Below are positions 25,501 to 32,158 of a stretch of DNA of 64,000 nucleotides, piece after piece. The stretch covers positions 310,001 through 374,000 of the forward strand of contig NZ_BJHU01000025.1 in NCBI RefSeq assembly GCF_005405905.1, in the 5' to 3' direction. Made by a program: the position numbers and the translations under genes. The notes under the pieces were generated by a model. The model saw nothing but the letters and a program-made list of their open reading frames with translations, made no database searches and was not told the origin of the DNA. Position 1 is the first letter of the stretch, and each line of letters opens with the position of its first letter. The stretch is from Acidovorax sp. NB1 (GTDB lineage: Bacteria > Pseudomonadota > Gammaproteobacteria > Burkholderiales > Burkholderiaceae_C).

Positions 25501-27464
25501 TCGGTCATCTGCATGGTCAGCAGCTCGGCCTCGGTGTAGCCGTAGTGGGTTTCCATCGACCGGTTTACTGCCTGCAGCCGCTGCGTCTCTTTGTCGTACA
25601 CCCACATCGGGTGCGGGTGCTCGTCAAACAGCATGCGGTACTGCAACTCGGACGCGTGCAACTGCCCGGCCACATGGCGCAGCTGCACCATGGCGCCCAG
25701 GGATTCGGTGAGGATCTCCAGGTGGGCCACATCGCGGCGCGAGAACGCGTTGGTCTTGTCCGAGGTGACCTTGAGCGAGCCCACGATGGCATCGCCGCTG
25801 CGCAGCGGCACGGCCATCACCGACAGGACGCCGTGGCGGTGGGGCATCGAGGCCATGTCCCAGCCCTCGGCCTCGGTGTCGTTGCACACCACGGTCTGGC
25901 CCTGGCTGAGCGCGGGCCACAGCAGGCTCTGGTCTACGGGCAGCAGGTTGCCCACCGGCCGCACATGGTCGCCCGCCGAGGCCTGTGCCACCAGCTGGCG
26001 GCCTCCCTGCAGCAGCTCCACCATCGCGCCGCGCGCATGGGTCTGACGCAGCACGGTGCTGGCAACCAGCTGCAGCACCTCGGGCAAGGGCATGTCCAGC
26101 GACGAGATGCGCTGCTGCACCTGCAGCAGCTCGGCATGGTTTTGCGCATCGCGCTGGGCGTCCAGGTCGGCCAGCTTCTGGGCGCTGATGTCGGTCATGC
26201 CGCCCACCATGCGCACAGCCTTGCCCTGCAGGTCGCGGATCAGGAAGCCCCGGTCCAGCACCCAGGCGTAGCTGCCATCCTGGCGGCGAAAACGGTATTC
26301 GTCCGACCAGTGGTTGGCCGTGCCGTCGATGGCAGCCTGGATGCCGTCGAGCACCGCCGCGCTGTCGTCGGGGTGCAGGCGCAAGGTCCACGAGGTGCTG
26401 TCGGGCGGCAGCTGGTCCAGTGGCACGCCAAACAGGTTCTGCATACCTTCGTTCCACCACATCGTGTCGCTATGCAGGTTCCAGTCCCATACGGCATCGG
26501 CCGTGGCGCGCGCTACGAGGTGAAAACGCTCTTCACTCAACTGCCGCGCTTGGTAGGCCTGGTGCTGCGCTGATATGTCCTGGAAAGCGCCCTGCACACG
26601 GACGAGGCGGCCGTTCGCATCACACACGGCCTGGCCCGCCGTGCGCACCCAGAAATGCCGGTCGCCGGGCATTACCACCTCGGCCTCAATGTCAAAAGGG
26701 CGGCCCCTGAGCATGCAATCGTCGAATGCCCTTTGCATTGCCGCCCTGTGGGCCGGGGTGTAGAGCTGCAGCAGCTGGGCTGCCGTTCCCGTGCGCTGGG
26801 CAATGCCATAGGCGACAGCAACTTCCTCTGACCAGCTTAGCTGCATGCCGGGCAGCTCGATGCTCCAGCCGCCGACCCGTGCAATCTGCCCTGTCACACG
26901 CAGTGCCTCACCCTGCGCGGCCAGCTCGGCGTGCATTCGGTCGCGCTGCTGGACGAGTTCCCCCAGCAGCTGCTTCTGGCGGCGCAGCTCCAGCTGCATC
27001 ATGGTCTGCTCAGCCAGGATGCGCAGGCCTTCCAGCTGTTCGGGCGAGAGGCTGCGCGGCACACCATCCAGCACCGCCAGGGTGCCCAGCGCAAACCCCT
27101 CGTTCGTGACCAGGGGCACGCAGGCATAAAAGCGGATGTGGGGTTCTTCCAGCACCAGCGGGTTGCTGGCAAAGCTGGGGTCCAGGGTGGTGTCGGGCAC
27201 CACCCGGGGCTCGCGGCTGCCGCTCAGGGCGTGGGCGCAGAACGCAATCGCACGGTCGGTTTCGCGGAAGGGAACGCCCACCGTGGCCTTGAACCACTGG
27301 CGTTCATGGTCCACAAAGTTGACCACCGCCATCGGGCAGTGGCATACCTGCGCGGCCAGCTTGGCCAGCTGGTCAAAACTTTCTTCGGCCGGGGTGTCGA
27401 GGATCGCGTAAGACTGCAGTGCCTGGAGCCTTGCGGCTTCTGCGGTGGCTTGCGCTGGTGGCAT
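22578..27464 (-). CDS. Multi-sensor GGDEF-EAL protein (cyclic-di-GMP turnover)
   Basis: A ~1628-residue cytoplasmic protein with no membrane helices. The order is an N-terminal GAF (about 1-165), two PAS domains, GAF, PAS, two further GAF-like domains, PAS, then GGDEF and EAL. GGDEF is intact at 1275-1279 and preceded five residues earlier by RSVD, an RxxD product-inhibition site. EAL (1407-1409) is intact, with VNVSSRQF, ELTESVL, DDFGTGYSSL, LKIDQSF and YQGYLFSRP present, so both synthesis and hydrolysis of c-di-GMP are possible. The start is uncertain: an ATG at 27500 and a GTG at 27506 are in frame, and none has a clear ribosome site; 27464 fits the usual GAF start best. Confidence 0.88.
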   Translation of the reverse strand: MPPAQATAEAARLQALQSYAILDTPAEESFDQLAKLAAQVCHCPMAVVNFVDHERQWFKATVGVPFRETDRAIAFCAHALSGSREPRVVPDTTLDPSFASNPLVLEEPHIRFYACVPLVTNEGFALGTLAVLDGVPRSLSPEQLEGLRILAEQTMMQLELRRQKQLLGELVQQRDRMHAELAAQGEALRVTGQIARVGGWSIELPGMQLSWSEEVAVAYGIAQRTGTAAQLLQLYTPAHRAAMQRAFDDCMLRGRPFDIEAEVVMPGDRHFWVRTAGQAVCDANGRLVRVQGAFQDISAQHQAYQARQLSEERFHLVARATADAVWDWNLHSDTMWWNEGMQNLFGVPLDQLPPDSTSWTLRLHPDDSAAVLDGIQAAIDGTANHWSDEYRFRRQDGSYAWVLDRGFLIRDLQGKAVRMVGGMTDISAQKLADLDAQRDAQNHAELLQVQQRISSLDMPLPEVLQLVASTVLRQTHARGAMVELLQGGRQLVAQASAGDHVRPVGNLLPVDQSLLWPALSQGQTVVCNDTEAEGWDMASMPHRHGVLSVMAVPLRSGDAIVGSLKVTSDKTNAFSRRDVAHLEILTESLGAMVQLRHVAGQLHASELQYRMLFDEHPHPMWVYDKETQRLQAVNRSMETHYGYTEAELLTMQMTDLWPAERRDAIRASIDAIPMDQRNKPVISRHVKKDGSFMDVEITAGSISFNGRPARQVLATDVTERLRTERELARMGRAQRLLSACNETLVRATSETALLQAICQIAVDIGGYRMGWVGLALDDERKSIQPVAHAGYNEHYLENLHLSWSADDRYGRGPAGMAIRSGQPVIVQDIRTEGDFADWTERMLDNGFHGVICLPLRHRDQDRAFGLLYLYAPDILQISPEEAALLQELASDLAFGITSLRAHKAQQRLQASVLKVAAAVSASTGTEFFVQLVRNMADALDAQGGCVVRLLPATAKDQPPRVATLAAVLDGQMLPNDEYSLAGTPSLLLMAQRTHVVADKVQQLYPEAPILAKVGAQAYAGQQLCNADGEVVGIVFVLFRQPIAETDFIASTLQIFASRASAEIERQLADARIRHQASLLDKAQDAIVVRDLEHRAIYWNKSAERLYGWSQLQALGQSIDTLLYDDPTHFHHATRTVLEQGEWTGEIVQRHRNGSTIEVEGRWTLVRGDDGQPQSILAINTDISQRKANEREIQRLAFYDALTGLPNRMLLMDRMHQALATAQRRQQGGALLFIDLDNFKTLNDTLGHDQGDLLLQQVAQRLNTCVRSVDTVARLGGDEFVVMLEELSPKPHELALHARSVGEKILTMLAVPYALEGYQYRSTPSIGIAPFAGELTSVGELLKQADLAMYQAKTAGRNTLRFFDPDMQAVVTARAALEADLRSALAQDEFLLHFQPQMRHTGQCVGVEALVRWAHPQRGMVSPAQFIPLAEETGLILPLGRWVLHNACQQLASWQQDPALAHLTMAVNVSSRQFRHASFVDDVARVLAITGAPSGQLKLELTESVLVEDMETTIATMEALRSYGVGFSLDDFGTGYSSLSYLKRMPLDQLKIDQSFVRDLLTDPNDAAIVDTIIGLSRSLGLEVIAEGVESTEQRELLARAGCQLYQGYLFSRPLSVDLLDAFLRTPAA

Positions 27465-27774
27465 GGTCGTCAGGCAAGCACGGAGCCCAGGCGCGCGCAT
27501 CGGCACAGCCGGATCAGGGCGACCGGGGTGGCTGGGCAGGCGCAGGGCAGCGGGATCAACAAGGCAGTCGGACAGCAGGCGGGCACACGCTGAACGCTTG
27601 CACCACGGGTAAAAATCCAGGGGGCGGCAGCCCCAAGGTTCAAAGGGGCAATGCTACACCGCACAGACACCCCCTGCGGGGGCGCTGAATGGGGGTTTGC
27701 CCCAGATGAACCGGGGGCCACACGCCCGGTGGCGTGCCTGCCGCCACTGGTGGCGGATTGTTACTGGATTGCTG
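27465..27774. other. Intergenic region between aroG and the GGDEF-EAL gene
   Basis: A 310-bp stretch with short GC-rich palindromes, e.g. CCGCCAC-TG-GTGGCGG (27741-27756), which could stop the aroG transcript although no T-run follows. The promoter of the large GGDEF-EAL gene should lie in the right part reading leftwards. No gene is visible. Confidence 0.5.
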
Positions 27775-28875
27775 TCAACGGTGGTTGCGGCGGGCGCGCA
27801 CGGCGGCGGCCAGGCTGCCGAGCACCGGCAACGTCTGCGCGAGGCTGATGCACGCATCGGTCACCGACACGCCGGGCTTGAGCGGCTGGTCCGCCACGAT
27901 GTCCTGGCGGCCTTCCTCCAGGTGGCTCTCGATCATCAGGCCGGTGATGCGTGCATCGCCCGCCGCAATCTGCTGCGCCACATCTTCGGCCACCGTGATC
28001 TGGCGCTGGTGCTGCTTGCTGCTGTTGGCGTGGCTCACGTCGATCATTACCTGCTCGCGCAGGCCTGCGGCCTTGAGCACGGCGCAGGTCGCATCCACAT
28101 CGGCGGCGCTGTAGTTGGGCTGCTTGCCACCGCGCAGGATCACGTGGCAGTCGTTGTTGCCGCGCGTTTCAAAAATCGCGGCCTGGCCCATCTTGGTCAT
28201 GCCCATGAAGGCGTGCGCGGCGCTCGCCGCCAGGATGGCGTCGCTCGCCACCTTCACGCCGCCGTCGGTGCCGTTCTTGAAACCCACGGGGCAGCTCAGG
28301 CCGCTGGCCAGCTGGCGGTGGCTCTGGCTCTCGGTGGTGCGCGCGCCAATCGCGCCCCAGCTCACCAGGTCGCTGATGAACTGCGGCGAGAGCAGGTCCA
28401 GAAACTCGGTACCCACCGGCAGCCCCAGCGCCAGCACATCCAGCAGCAGCTGGCGCGCCAGCTCCAGCCCTTCGTTGATGGCAAAGCTGCCATCCAGGTG
28501 CGGGTCGTTGATGTAGCCCTTCCAGCCCACGGTGGTGCGCGGCTTTTCGAAGTACACGCGCATCACGATGAGCAGGTCGTCCTGCAGTGCATCGGCCTGT
28601 ACCTTGAGCTGGCGCGCATAGTCCATGGCCTGGCCATGGTCGTGGATGGAGCAGGGCCCCACCACCACGATGAGCCGGTCGTCCTGCCCATGCAGGATGC
28701 GCGAAATGGCGGCGCGGCTGGATTCAACCAGGGTCAGCGCCGCATCGGGCGTGGGCAACCACTCTTGCAGCAGCGCCGGCGTGATCAGCGGGCGCACGGC
28801 CTTGATGCGCGTGTCATCAATGCGCGTGGTGTCGTGGGTGGAGATGGGGGTGGCGGAGCGGTGTGCGTGGGTCAT
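27775..28875 (-). CDS. aroG: 3-deoxy-7-phosphoheptulonate synthase (class I DAHP synthase)
   Basis: A 366-residue enzyme that condenses phosphoenolpyruvate and erythrose 4-phosphate, the first step of the shikimate pathway. Class I hallmarks are VVVGPCSIHD, MRVYFEKPRTTVGWKG, GARTTESQSHRQLASGLSCPVGFKNGT (active-site Lys and Arg), and SHANSSKQH with the metal-binding His. The length equals AroF/G/H enzymes. The Met at 28875 begins a normal N-terminus; the frame continues upstream into a repeat. No leader peptide rich in aromatic residues is visible, so control is probably by allostery or a repressor. Confidence 0.95.
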   Translation of the reverse strand: MTHAHRSATPISTHDTTRIDDTRIKAVRPLITPALLQEWLPTPDAALTLVESSRAAISRILHGQDDRLIVVVGPCSIHDHGQAMDYARQLKVQADALQDDLLIVMRVYFEKPRTTVGWKGYINDPHLDGSFAINEGLELARQLLLDVLALGLPVGTEFLDLLSPQFISDLVSWGAIGARTTESQSHRQLASGLSCPVGFKNGTDGGVKVASDAILAASAAHAFMGMTKMGQAAIFETRGNNDCHVILRGGKQPNYSAADVDATCAVLKAAGLREQVMIDVSHANSSKQHQRQITVAEDVAQQIAAGDARITGLMIESHLEEGRQDIVADQPLKPGVSVTDACISLAQTLPVLGSLAAAVRARRNHR

Positions 28876-28944
28876 GGTGGCCCCGATTGTCGCGGAGCTG
28901 GATTCCAGCCCCTTTTGGCGATCGAACCAGGGCATGGCCGTCGG

Positions 28945-29046
28945 CACTGGCGCGGCCCAGCGCGAGAGACGCAGAGCAAGGGCCGCCCCGCAGCGAGTGC
29001 GTCGTCCCCCTCAGGGGGAAGGCGCCGAAGGCGACTCAGGGGGGAG
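28945..29046. repeat. Dispersed GC-rich intergenic repeat, copy 2 (inverted)
   Basis: Inverted relative to the copy at 1897-2043. It contains GTCCCCCTCAGGGGGAAGGC and CGACTCAGGGG, plus the GCAAGGGCCGCC block. It fills the gap between the 3' end of the NlpC/P60 gene and the start of aroG. Confidence 0.65.
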
Positions 29047-29049
29047 CGG

Positions 29050-29553
29050 CTACGGTCTGCGGTACGCCGCATTCTGCCGCGCCCAGTGGCGCGACTGCAG
29101 GTGATCGAGCCGCACCGTGCCGCCGGTGGACGGCGCGTGCACAAACCGCCCTTCGCCCACATAGATGCCCGCATGGCTGGGCTGGCGGCCCGTGCCGAAC
29201 ACCACCAGGTCGCCCGCGCGCAAGTCGCTGCCCTCGATGGGATAGCCCCAGGTGTTGAGCTGCGCCACCGTGCGCGGCGGTGGTGTGCCCACCTGGTTGC
29301 GGTACACGTAGCCGATGAGTCCGCTGCAGTCAAAACCCGAGTCGGGCGTGTTGCCACCAAAGCGGTAGGGTGTGCCCACCAGGCCCAGGGCATGGATGGC
29401 GATGTCGTGCGCTTGCTCGGCCGAGAGCGGTGGCGTGGTGCGCAACGGCGCGGTGGAAACCGGGGTGGGCGGAGGCCGCGACGTGCCACATCCGGCAAGG
29501 ACCAGCAGGGCAGCGGTGCAGGTGGCAAAAGCCAGGCGGTGAAAAACGCGCAT
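29050..29553 (-). CDS. NlpC/P60-family cell-wall hydrolase, lipoprotein
   Basis: A 167-residue predicted lipoprotein peptidase that would cleave peptidoglycan stem peptides. The lipobox LAGC places the lipidated Cys at 22. A ~25-residue Pro/Thr linker follows, then a single NlpC/P60 domain with catalytic Cys76 (FDCSGL), His127 (SHAGIYV) and His139 (FVHAPS). Size and layout are close to E. coli MepS. The start at 29553 is the Met directly before the signal sequence; the frame extends further but without a signal. It lies between leuA and aroG on the same strand, probably independent of both. Confidence 0.9.
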   Translation of the reverse strand: MRVFHRLAFATCTAALLVLAGCGTSRPPPTPVSTAPLRTTPPLSAEQAHDIAIHALGLVGTPYRFGGNTPDSGFDCSGLIGYVYRNQVGTPPPRTVAQLNTWGYPIEGSDLRAGDLVVFGTGRQPSHAGIYVGEGRFVHAPSTGGTVRLDHLQSRHWARQNAAYRRP

Positions 29554-29617
29554 GGGCGCAAGGGTACTGGATGGGGCGCGGTGTGGGCCCCTACTCCACC
29601 GCTGGCCTGGGGATATT

Positions 29618-29672
29618 GGCAAAAAATGCCGCCAGCGCGCGTCCATCGAGCGCCAGCAGCTATCTTTTTGGT
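29618..29672 (-). repeat. TATCAAAT-type dispersed repeat, copy 5
   Basis: On the minus strand AAAAAGATAGCTGCTGGCGC, TCGATGGACGCGCGCTGGCG, then GCATTTTTT. It lies between leuA and the NlpC/P60 gene, just after the leuA stop. The inverted GCGC blocks could fold into a hairpin with a T-run. Confidence 0.8.
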
Positions 29673-29685
29673 AGAGCCCTGGGTC

Positions 29686-31365
29686 CTATGCCACCGCCAC
29701 GGCCTGGGGCGCGGTGCGCCGCGCCATCAAGCGGTTGGCCACGCTCACGATGGCCTGCACCGAGGCCGTCACGATGTTGTGGCTGGCCCCCGCACCAAAG
29801 GTGGCACCGACCACGCCCTCCATCGCGGCTTCGACAATCGCCAGCGCCTGCGCGTTGGCGCCCGTGCCGGTGGCGCGTTCCTCGTAGTGGTCCACGCGCA
29901 GCGGCAGGCCGAGGGCATCCACCGTGGCGGCAATGGGGCCGTTGCCCTGGCCGCGCAGTGTCTGGCGCGTGCCGTCGATGGTCACGTCCAGCTCGATGCC
30001 CTGGCCGTCTTCATCGATGCGGTGGCTGTGGCAGGTGATGGCTGCCTGCGCGGGGGCGTGCAGGTAGGTGCCCTGGAACAGCGCCCACAGCGCATCGCCC
30101 GTCATCTCGCCTTCGCTCGCGTCGGTCTGGCGCTGCACCACGGCGCTGAACTCCACCTGCATGCGGCGCGGCATCACCACGCCGTGTTCGCGCTCCAGCA
30201 AGAAGGCGATGCCGCCCTTGCCTGACTGGCTGTTCACGCGGATCACGCTGTCGTAGGTGCGGCCGAGGTCGGCCGGGTCGATGGGCAGATACGGCACTTC
30301 CCACAAGGCGTTCGGGTCCTGCGCGGCAAAGCCCTTCTTGATCGCGTCCTGGTGAGAGCCCGAGAACGCGGTGAACACCAGGTCGCCCGCATAGGGGTGG
30401 CGCGGGTGCACCGGCAAGGCCGTGCATTCCTCGGCAATGCGCGCGACCGAGGTGATGTCCGAGAAGTCGAGGCCCGGGTGCACGCCCTGCGTGTACATGT
30501 TGAGCGCCAGGGTCACGATGTCCACATTGCCACAGCGCTCGCCGTTGCCGAAGAGGCAGCCTTCCACGCGGTCGGCACCGGCCATCATCGCCAGCTCGGC
30601 CGCCGCCACGCCCGTGCCCCGGTCGTTGTGCGGGTGCACCGACAGCACGATGTGCTCGCGGGGGCTGAGGTGCCGGTCCATCCATTCGATCTGGTCGGCA
30701 AACACGTTGGGCGTGGCGTTCTCCACTGTGGTGGGCAGGTTGATGATGATGGGGCGGCCAGGGCCTGTGCCCCAGGTGGCGATGGCGGTCTGGCAGGCCT
30801 TGAGGGACACGCTGAGTTCGGTGGCGCTGAAGGTCTCTGGGGAGTACTGCAAGGTCCACTGCGTTTCGGGCTGGGCATCGGTGAGCTGCTTGAGGTAGCC
30901 CACGTGGTGGCTGATGAGCTGCATCACCTGCGTCACGTTCATGTCGAACACTATGCGCCGCCAGGCGGGCGCGGTGGCGTTGTAGAGGTGCACGATGGCG
31001 CGGGGTGCGCCTTTCACGGCTTCCACCGTGCGCGCGATCAGGTCCTCGCGCGACTGGGTCATGACCATGAGGGTCACGTCGTCGGGGATCAGGTTCTCGT
31101 CGATGAGGCGGCGCACAAAGTCAAAGTCGGTCTGCGACGCGGCCGGAAAGCCGACCTCGATCTCCTTGAAGCCGATGCGCACCAGCTCCTCGAAGAGCTT
31201 CATCTTGCGCTCGCCGTTCATGGGCTCGAACAGCGCCTGGTTGCCGTCGCGCAGATCGGTGGAGAGCCACACAGGGGCGCGGGTGATGCTGCGGCTGGGC
31301 CATTGGCGGTCGGCGAGCGCAATGGGGGCGATGGGCTGGTACTTGGTGGCGGGCTTGGCAATCAT
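29686..31365 (-). CDS. leuA: 2-isopropylmalate synthase
   Basis: A 559-residue enzyme of the longer LeuA2-like class. It condenses 2-ketoisovalerate with acetyl-CoA, the committed step of leucine synthesis. Key motifs are [15 protein letters not shown] at the catalytic N-terminus, [22 protein letters not shown] and [14 protein letters not shown] (metal-binding His and Asn). The C-terminal ~130 residues are the leucine-binding regulatory domain. GGAG upstream supports the Met at 31365; longer in-frame extension lacks homology. An upstream leader peptide with tandem Leu codons (31521-31607) points to attenuation by leucyl-tRNA supply. Confidence 0.95.
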   Translation of the reverse strand: MIAKPATKYQPIAPIALADRQWPSRSITRAPVWLSTDLRDGNQALFEPMNGERKMKLFEELVRIGFKEIEVGFPAASQTDFDFVRRLIDENLIPDDVTLMVMTQSREDLIARTVEAVKGAPRAIVHLYNATAPAWRRIVFDMNVTQVMQLISHHVGYLKQLTDAQPETQWTLQYSPETFSATELSVSLKACQTAIATWGTGPGRPIIINLPTTVENATPNVFADQIEWMDRHLSPREHIVLSVHPHNDRGTGVAAAELAMMAGADRVEGCLFGNGERCGNVDIVTLALNMYTQGVHPGLDFSDITSVARIAEECTALPVHPRHPYAGDLVFTAFSGSHQDAIKKGFAAQDPNALWEVPYLPIDPADLGRTYDSVIRVNSQSGKGGIAFLLEREHGVVMPRRMQVEFSAVVQRQTDASEGEMTGDALWALFQGTYLHAPAQAAITCHSHRIDEDGQGIELDVTIDGTRQTLRGQGNGPIAATVDALGLPLRVDHYEERATGTGANAQALAIVEAAMEGVVGATFGAGASHNIVTASVQAIVSVANRLMARRTAPQAVAVA

Positions 31366-31439
31366 GAGGGGCTCCACGAACGGTGTGCAGTGCGCAGGGG
31401 CACTGCAGGTCAACAACGAATGAAAAACAAAACGTGTGA

Positions 31440-31500
31440 CATCCCCTGCAGCCCTTTGCGTATGCAAAGGCTGGTTCGCGGGCCGGGGTCAGGGGGAGAT
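31440..31500 (-). promoter_or_regulatory. Putative attenuator structures in the leuA leader
   Basis: On the minus strand, GACCCCGGCC (about 31482-31491) can pair with GGCCGGGGTC inside the leader ORF. A second stem, CAGCCTTTGC with GCAAAGGGCTG, can extend through CCCCTG/CAGGGG and is followed about 10 bases later by TTTTGTTTTT. These pairings compete, as expected for an attenuator. The T-run is not immediately next to the stem, so terminator strength is uncertain. Confidence 0.5.
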
Positions 31501-31520
31501 CAGGTGTTGCGCTGAGCGAG

Positions 31521-31607
31521 TCAGGCAACGAGGGTGGCGAACGCAGGCAGACCCCGGCCAGGCACTAGGCCTAGCGATAGGGTGGATAGGAGCATGCTGC
31601 GTTGCAT
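31521..31607 (-). CDS. leuL: Leucine leader peptide upstream of leuA
   Basis: A 28-codon ORF ending 155 bases before leuA. It has seven Leu codons, five of them among codons 6-14 (positions 6, 7, 10, 12 and 14). Four of these five are CTA, a codon expected to be rare in this GC-rich genome (CTC CTA ... CTA TCG CTA GGC CTA). Rare leucine codons in tandem are the classic feature of leu-operon leader peptides, where a stalled ribosome prevents termination. A promoter just upstream would start transcription about three bases before its ATG. No Shine-Dalgarno is visible, consistent with leaderless initiation or a different true start. Confidence 0.65.
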   Translation of the reverse strand: MQRSMLLSTLSLGLVPGRGLPAFATLVA

Positions 31608-31616
31608 AGGGGCTCG

Positions 31617-31646
31617 AAGATAGCACAGGCCTGCAGCAAAGCGCAA
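31617..31646 (-). promoter_or_regulatory. Predicted promoter of leuL-leuA
   Basis: Minus-strand TTGCGC (31646-31641), an 18-bp spacer ending in TGTGC, and TATCTT (31622-31617) with an extended TG element. The dispersed repeat copy 6 lies immediately upstream. Confidence 0.55.
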
Positions 31647-31650
31647 GAAT

Positions 31651-31715
31651 ATGAACAAAAAATGCCGCTGCCGCGCGATAGGTAAGCGCTTATAGCTATC
31701 AAATTAATAGTATTT
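31651..31715 (-). repeat. TATCAAAT-type dispersed repeat, copy 6
   Basis: On the minus strand TACTATTAATTTGATAGCTA, TAAGCGCTTACCTATCGCGC, GGCAGCGGCATTTTTTG. One of the best-conserved copies. It sits just upstream of the leuL promoter and opposite the DGPF gene. Confidence 0.85.
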
Positions 31716-31782
31716 ACCGCTGGTAGGATGGCGACCCGGGCCTGCCCTGTGCCCTTTCTAACTTCTGTTCAGGAGACACCCC

Positions 31783-32148
31783 ATGCCCTACATGCTGCTC
31801 ATCATGGAACCCCACGGCCAGCGCGCCGAGCGGGGGCTGGCGGGTGGGCAGGAGGCCTATGCGCGCATGCAGCGTTTTGGCGAAGGGCTGCAGGCCCGGG
31901 GCCTGCTGCGCGCCTCCGAGTCGCTGGCCTCCACCGACCAGGCCGTGCGCCTGCAGGTGCGCGAGGGCCAGACCCGGCTGGTGGATGGGCCGTTTGCCGA
32001 GACCAAGGAAATGGTGGGCGGCTTTTATTTGCTGGACTGCGCCACCCGCGACGAGGCCGTGGCCATTGCGCGCGCATGCCCCGCCGCCGAGTGGGCCACC
32101 GTGGAGGTGCGCGAGGTCGCGCCCTGCTACCACGGCGCCGTGGCCTGA
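31783..32148 (+). CDS. YCII/DGPF-domain protein
   Basis: A 121-residue ferredoxin-like-fold protein of the YciI/DGPF family. The opening MPYMLLIMEP and the signature VDGPFAETKEMVGGFYLLDC are present, with a central acidic/His-lined cleft expected. Members have been proposed as small enzymes, but roles are mostly unknown. CAGGAGA precedes the start. It stands alone here, whereas a second DGPF protein (39756) sits with the ECF42-type sigma factor these proteins usually accompany. Confidence 0.85.
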   Translation: MPYMLLIMEPHGQRAERGLAGGQEAYARMQRFGEGLQARGLLRASESLASTDQAVRLQVREGQTRLVDGPFAETKEMVGGFYLLDCATRDEAVAIARACPAAEWATVEVREVAPCYHGAVA

Positions 32149-32158
32149 CGGCCCCGCG

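Noticed and set aside
22413-26573. A long open frame on the plus strand opposite the GGDEF-EAL gene
   Set aside because: Its translation is low-complexity His/Gln/Val/Leu-rich sequence, the usual mirror of a GC-rich gene on the other strand; the minus-strand protein has intact domains.
27697-30225. An 842-codon open frame on the plus strand over aroG, the lipoprotein gene and leuA
   Set aside because: Mirror frame of well-conserved minus-strand enzymes; no domain or ribosome site.
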